The translations under genes and the position numbers were made by a program. A DNA stretch of 64,000 bases from Ramlibacter henchirensis (GTDB taxonomy: Bacteria; Pseudomonadota; Gammaproteobacteria; Burkholderiales; Burkholderiaceae_C), in the NCBI RefSeq assembly GCF_004682015.1, contig NZ_SMLM01000001.1, forward strand, positions 372,001 through 436,000, written 5' to 3'. The notes under the pieces were generated by a model. It made no database searches and was not told the origin of the DNA. It saw only the letters and a program-made list of their open reading frames with translations. Shown here piece after piece: positions 60,216-64,000 of this stretch; within the stretch, counting starts at the first letter, position 1; every line of letters begins with the position of its first letter.

Positions 60216-61368
60216 GGCGGCCGCGCGGCCAGACCAGCGCCGCGGCCGCGAAGGCGAAGCCGATGTCGATCATCCAAAAGAGGCCGTCGCCGCCGCTGCG
60301 TCCGGCCAGCCACCCTCCGAGCCACACCCCCATGAAGGCTCCGGCCTGGTGCACCAGCATCACGCCGCCGAACAGGGCGCCCAGGCGATCCGTCCCGAAG
60401 CGGCGCGAGATGAGCGCAGTGGTGGGCGGCAGAGTGGCCATGTGGCTTGCGCCCATCACGAGGCCGAACAGCATCAGCCCTGCGACCGACGATGGCGACA
60501 GCACGAAGCCGACGATGCCGAGCGCGCGAATCGCATAGATGCCGGCCAGCAGGTGCCCGGGATCGGCCCGGCGCATCAGCAGCCCGACGCCGACGCTGCC
60601 CGCGATGTTGCCCGCGCCCGCCAGCGCCATCCAGGGACCGGCGAGGGCCGCGGGGAATCCGCAGCGTTCGATGGCGCCGGGCATGTGCGCCCCGAGGAAG
60701 GCGACGTGCAGCCCGCAGACGGCGAAGCTCAACGCGGCCTTCCAGAAGTCGCGGTCGCGCAGCGCGTCGGAGATGGAACCGCGTGCTTGCGCGGGGACTG
60801 CCCGGTCCCCACGCTCGCGCAGGCCAGTCGCAAGGGGCAGGCCGAGCAGGCTCAGGGCGGCGAGCGCCAGCAGCGCCGTGCGCCAGCCCGCGCCGTCGAT
60901 CAGCCACTGCAGCAGCGGCCCGAGCAGCAGCTGGCCGAGCGACGCCCCGGCGCCGACGATGCCGATCGCGAGCCCTGCATGCGCCGGCGTCGCGGCGCGG
61001 CTGACCGGCCCCAGTAGCAATCCGTTGCTGCCCACTGCGCTGCCGGCGATCACCGAAGTGACCAGCGAAGCGAACAGCACGGGACCGGCCAGCGACGCGG
61101 TGGGCATCGCGGTGCTGGCGGCCAGCACGAGGCTGCCCAGCAGGATGACCCGCATCGGTCCGCTGCGGTCGGCCCACGCGCCGATCATCGCCTGGGAGAG
61201 GCCGAGCCCCAGTTGTCCCACCGCCATCGCGAGGCTGATCCATGCGAGGCCGAGCCCGGATGCGGTGTTGAGCGGCGACAGGAACAGCCCGAACACCTGC
61301 CGGCCGCCCTGCGCGAGTGCGGTCAGCGCGGCCGCCACGAGCGCGACACGCCAGGCGGCGGCGCTCAT
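60178..61368 (-). CDS. MFS transporter
   Basis: A 396-residue membrane protein with about 12 hydrophobic helices. Hallmarks: GAWADRSGPMRVIL between helices 2 and 3 (GxxxDRxGxR motif), and GTDRLGALFG in the second half. The pattern is close to MFS carriers of the oxalate/formate-antiporter or monocarboxylate type. Transported molecule unknown. Its ATG overlaps the stop of the small upstream gene (ATGA). The 3' end overlaps the hybrid kinase gene by 38 bases. Confidence 0.9.
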   Translation of the reverse strand: MSAAAWRVALVAAALTALAQGGRQVFGLFLSPLNTASGLGLAWISLAMAVGQLGLGLSQAMIGAWADRSGPMRVILLGSLVLAASTAMPTASLAGPVLFASLVTSVIAGSAVGSNGLLLGPVSRAATPAHAGLAIGIVGAGASLGQLLLGPLLQWLIDGAGWRTALLALAALSLLGLPLATGLRERGDRAVPAQARGSISDALRDRDFWKAALSFAVCGLHVAFLGAHMPGAIERCGFPAALAGPWMALAGAGNIAGSVGVGLLMRRADPGHLLAGIYAIRALGIVGFVLSPSSVAGLMLFGLVMGASHMATLPPTTALISRRFGTDRLGALFGGVMLVHQAGAFMGVWLGGWLAGRSGGDGLFWMIDIGFAFAAAALVWPRGRLTADAAARSANP

Positions 61369-61568
61369 GGCGCCCACCGCGCATCGGAGCCGGACGACGC
61401 GGCTTTCGCATACGTCAGCGGCGCGAGCGCGGCCCCGGTTCGAGCGGCCTGTTCCGGCGTGGGCAGGCCGAACAGCACCTGGCGCAAGCGTGGTTCCATC
61501 TCACGGCGCACGCGCGGCGAGGCTTCGATCAGTTGCTGGTAGCGGACGGAGGCGCGGGCGTGGTCCAT
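61365..61568 (-). CDS. Small hypothetical protein coupled to the MFS transporter
   Basis: A 67-residue soluble protein (MDHARASVRYQQLIEASPRVRREMEPRLRQVLFGLPTPEQAARTG ...). A good RBS (GAAGGAG) sits 6 bases before the ATG at 61568. Its TGA overlaps the ATG of the MFS transporter. It is Arg-rich and helical, with no signal peptide or known family. Coupling suggests it is made at a fixed ratio with the transporter. Confidence 0.72.
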   Translation of the reverse strand: MDHARASVRYQQLIEASPRVRREMEPRLRQVLFGLPTPEQAARTGAALAPLTYAKAASSGSDARWAP

Positions 61569-61741
61569 GAGGGCTCCTTCGAAGCCGCGCTGTGCGGCGT
61601 TGGAGCCAGTCTCGGAAACCCCGGTAACGCCAACGCTGCGCTCGCCCGCCTTCGTGTTGCTGCTTTGTGCTGGTGCACGCGGCGTGTTCCCGCCGTGTAA
61701 CAGGAAGCGGCGGCGAGGGGCGCCTCCCTAAAATCGTCCGC

Positions 61742-62479
61742 ATGACGCAGCTCACCCGTTTGCTGGTCGTGGACGACGATGTCTCGGTGCGCGGGATGCT
61801 GCGCGAGTACATGGACCGGCACGGCTTCGCGGTGAGCGAGGCCGCGTCGGGAACCGAGATGCGCGAGGCACTCGACCGCGAGCTGCCGGACATCGTGCTG
61901 CTGGACGTGAAGATGCCGGGCGAGGACGGCCTGTCGCTCGCGCGCTTCCTGCGCGAGCGCTACGACGTCGGCATCATCATGGTGACGGCGTCCAGCGACG
62001 TCGTTGACCGCGTGGTCGGGCTGGAAGTCGGCGCCGACGACTACGTCCCCAAGCCCTTCGATCCGCGCGAACTGCTCGCGCGCGTCAAGAGCGTGCTGCG
62101 GCGGATCCAGGCCAAGCCCGACACGGCGGCGGCGCCTGCGCCGAATGCGCCGGCGGCCGAGCCCGCGCGGCAGGCCGTCGGCCGCTGCATGCTCGACCTG
62201 GACGCGCGCCGCCTGTTCGACCAGGACGGGGGCGAGCTGCCGCTGACGGGGATGGAGTTCGACCTGCTCAAGGTGTTCCTGGCCAATGCCAACCGGGTGC
62301 TCTCGCGCGACCAGCTGCTGCTGAACACGCGCAACCGCGAATGGGAGCCGTTCGACCGCTCGATCGACATCCGCATCGCGCGGCTGCGCCGCAAGATCGA
62401 GCCGGATCCGGCCGGCGAGCCGCGTTTCATCCGCACGGTGCGCAACGCGGGCTACGTCTTCGTGCCTGACGGGCGCTGA
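61742..62479 (+). CDS. OmpR-family response regulator
   Basis: A 245-residue response regulator. Receiver with phosphoacceptor D55 (IVLLDVKMPG), acidic pair VVDDD (residues 9-13), and Lys in VPKPFDPRE. Residues about 125-150 form an Ala/Pro-rich linker. The C-terminal winged helix has LTGMEFDLLKVFLANANRVLSRDQLL and ends RTVRNAGYVFV. No cognate histidine kinase is adjacent; the hybrid kinase is 1.5 kb away on the other side of the MFS gene. Divergent from the MFS operon. Confidence 0.92.
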   Translation: MTQLTRLLVVDDDVSVRGMLREYMDRHGFAVSEAASGTEMREALDRELPDIVLLDVKMPGEDGLSLARFLRERYDVGIIMVTASSDVVDRVVGLEVGADDYVPKPFDPRELLARVKSVLRRIQAKPDTAAAPAPNAPAAEPARQAVGRCMLDLDARRLFDQDGGELPLTGMEFDLLKVFLANANRVLSRDQLLLNTRNREWEPFDRSIDIRIARLRRKIEPDPAGEPRFIRTVRNAGYVFVPDGR

Positions 62480-62651
62480 CCGGGACCGCGGCGAGCTGCT
62501 TCGCCTGCGGCCCCCATGCACCGGAACAACTCCGACCGTGATCACTGCACGGATTGCGGGAGAACGGCGCTTGCTCCAGCGCGTCGCGCGTAACTGAGCC
62601 TTCCGCACCGTACGATCCCGCGCTCAGGCACATCAGGGGACGGAGCGCGCA

Positions 62652-63677
62652 TTGGACGTGGACGACTGCTACCGGGAACTCGGCGTCGCGCCGGGGTCGA
62701 GCGACGCCGAGGTGAAGGCCGCCTGGCGCCGCCTGGCCGCGCGCTGGCACCCTGACCGCAACGACAGCCCCGATGCGCTCCGCAAGATCCAGCGCATCAA
62801 CCGGGCGCTGGAGGAGATCCGCCGGTCCAAGCAGGCGGCCACGGAGGAAGAAGACGAGCAGCCCGCCCCGCAGCACGAGGCGCCCGTGGAGCACACGGTC
62901 GACCTGTCGCTGGAGGAGGTGGCCGGCGGCTGCGTGCGTGAGCTGCGGGGCGAGGTGGTCGACGAGTGCGCCGACTGCGCAGGCACGGGCCTGCAACCCC
63001 ATCCCACGGCCTGCCCCGAATGCGATGGAACGGGGCGCGTGCGGCAGGCTCTCTGGTTCGCCTGGATGTCGCCGACCACCGAATGCGGCGCCTGCCGCGG
63101 GCTCGGGAGCACGCGCCAGGGCTGCAGGGCCTGCGACGCGAGCGGCAAGGCGCCCGCGAGGAAGTACCGCTGCCGCGTCGAGCTGCCGCCGGGCCTGCGG
63201 GGCGGCAGCGTGCTCAACGTGTCGGCCCGGGTGCAGGGCAGGGGACAGCAGGGGCGGCCTCTGCCGCTGCGCGTGCACGTGCAGTTGAAGGCGCACGAGT
63301 TCTTCCACGTCCAGCCCGACGGGACGCTGACGTGCGAGCTGCCCGTCGATGGCTTCGCCTGGATCGCCGGCCGCTGGATCGACGTGCCGACGCCGCGAGG
63401 GCTGCAGCAGATGCGGCTGCGGCGGGGAACCCTGAACTACCGCATCAAAGGGGCCGGGCTGCCCTGGCAGGACGCGGCGGAATGTGGGGATTGCATCGTC
63501 ACCGTCGTCCCGCTGTTCCCGCAGGAGTTCAGTCCGCAGCAGGAGGCCGCCATCGACCGCCTGGTGGCCGGCAACACCGGGGCGGCCGGCACGGAAGCGG
63601 GCGATCGCATGGCCGCCTGGAAGCGTCGATTGACGAGCTGGCGGGCCAGGATCGGCGGCGCGACGGCGCAGCCTTGA
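62652..63677 (+). CDS. DnaJ-like cochaperone without a G/F region
   Basis: A 341-residue J-domain protein. The J domain has the HPD at 33-35 (RWHPDRND). The zinc-finger region has CxxCxGxG-type repeats (CADCAGTG, CPECDGTG, CGACRGLG, CRACDASG), then C-terminal peptide-binding domains. The glycine/phenylalanine-rich linker of classical DnaJ is absent, replaced by a short acidic stretch (EEEDEQPAP). The start is TTG at 62652 or GTG at 62658, with GGGGAC upstream. It is probably a DnaK partner for a specialised set of substrates. Confidence 0.87.
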   Translation: MDVDDCYRELGVAPGSSDAEVKAAWRRLAARWHPDRNDSPDALRKIQRINRALEEIRRSKQAATEEEDEQPAPQHEAPVEHTVDLSLEEVAGGCVRELRGEVVDECADCAGTGLQPHPTACPECDGTGRVRQALWFAWMSPTTECGACRGLGSTRQGCRACDASGKAPARKYRCRVELPPGLRGGSVLNVSARVQGRGQQGRPLPLRVHVQLKAHEFFHVQPDGTLTCELPVDGFAWIAGRWIDVPTPRGLQQMRLRRGTLNYRIKGAGLPWQDAAECGDCIVTVVPLFPQEFSPQQEAAIDRLVAGNTGAAGTEAGDRMAAWKRRLTSWRARIGGATAQP

Positions 63678-63805
63678 CCGTCGGTCATCGGCCGCCGGGC
63701 GCGACCCCGCGCCGGCGTCGCCGGTAGCAGAATCGCTGCGCGCTCCGGCGATGGACTTGTCCAGCTGCCTGCGGGCGCTGGACCGCCCCAGAAAGGAGTG
63801 GAACC

Positions 63806-64000
63806 ATGTTCCGTCGCGCCCTGATCTCCAGCGCCGTGGTGCTCGCCGCCTGCGGCACCCCGCCTGCGCCGCCGACGCAGGCGACCGTCGACGCGCATGT
63901 CGCACGAGCCCGCGAGCTGGCGGGCACCGACCTGCAGTTCCTGATGCCCGTGTGCCAGCCGCAGCCCGCGCAGCGCGCCGCACCGGGCGACCCGGCCATC
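63806..64000 (+). CDS. N-terminal part of a lipoprotein (runs off the window)
   Basis: The visible 65 codons begin MFRRALISSAVVLAACG with lipobox LAAC and a strong RBS (AAAGGAG). The mature part reads TPPAPPTQATVDAHVARARELAGTDLQFLMPVCQPQPAQ. Such an opening is found in periplasmic metallo-hydrolases of the metallo-beta-lactamase fold, but this is a tentative recollection and no active-site residues are in view. Confidence 0.75.
   Translation, partial: MFRRALISSAVVLAACGTPPAPPTQATVDAHVARARELAGTDLQFLMPVCQPQPAQRAAPGDPAI

Noticed and set aside
1..64000. Integrated element, phage, toxin-antitoxin or defence island
   Set aside because: No integrase, transposase, terminal repeats, tRNA-associated attachment site, toxin-antitoxin pair or restriction genes were recognised anywhere in the window.

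Overview
The window is a high-GC, gene-dense stretch of chromosome from a Gram-negative bacterium. The content points to the Burkholderiales, most likely a Comamonadaceae member such as the Ramlibacter/Variovorax/Polaromonas group. Reasons are two Bug-type tripartite-tricarboxylate binding proteins, a TctE-type sensor kinase, Tat and lipoprotein signals, type B PutA, CaiB-type CoA transferases, and a galactarate/talarate dehydratase that reads like the Polaromonas enzyme. This placement is inference. I see no rRNA, tRNA, CRISPR array, insertion sequence, phage gene or obvious pseudogene. Very long open frames opposite the real genes are codon-bias shadows and were left out.

Layout. 1-5.6 kb: a crotonase, an IclR regulator, and an aldarate locus (galactarate dehydratase and LacI regulator, divergent from an enolase-superfamily dehydratase). 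5.6-12.2 kb: DUF3597, a radical SAM enzyme coupled to a Mut7-C RNase-like protein, GNAT, HAD hydrolase, a His-rich DUF4396/cupredoxin pair, HU. 12.2-18.5 kb: one minus-strand run of two LysR regulators, CoA transferase, HMG-CoA-lyase-like enzyme, VOC protein and Bug receptor, with a divergent azoreductase. 18.5-22.8 kb: putA and a divergent Lrp regulator. 22.8-28.5 kb: mostly small or uncharacterised genes, a methyltransferase and a quinone reductase. 28.5-31.95 kb: two divergent RTX-repeat proteins. 31.96-47.75 kb: a region bounded by two paralogous multicopper oxidase + SCO copper-chaperone modules. Between them lie a LuxR regulator, an esterase, RcnB-like protein, TctDE-like two-component system, an undescribed two-repeat secreted protein, an MlaD/lipoprotein pair and cytochrome b561. 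47.8-52.1 kb: flavin hydroxylase, XRE-cupin regulator, class II aldolase and TRAP receptor. 52.1-64 kb: two DUF2382 stress proteins, crotonase, exonuclease III, second Bug receptor, hydrolase, hybrid sensor kinase, MFS transporter, OmpR-type regulator, DnaJ-like protein and the start of a lipoprotein gene.

How the genes work together. The best-supported units are: (a) aldarate catabolism, with two LacI-type operators exactly 105 bp apart; (b) the CoA-transferase/lyase/Bug receptor operon, which looks like uptake and cleavage of a branched (hydroxy)dicarboxylate; (c) proline oxidation under an Lrp regulator; (d) the twin oxidase/SCO modules, each a Tat-exported laccase-like enzyme with what looks like its own copper chaperone; (e) the XRE-cupin regulator facing a class II aldolase across two matching inverted repeats.

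The most unusual items are the duplicated oxidase-SCO modules with a promoter-like element repeated at the two-repeat protein gene, the two-repeat secreted protein itself, the radical SAM/Mut7-C coupling, the His-rich cupredoxin pair, and the divergent RTX pair in which one partner is a predicted lipoprotein.
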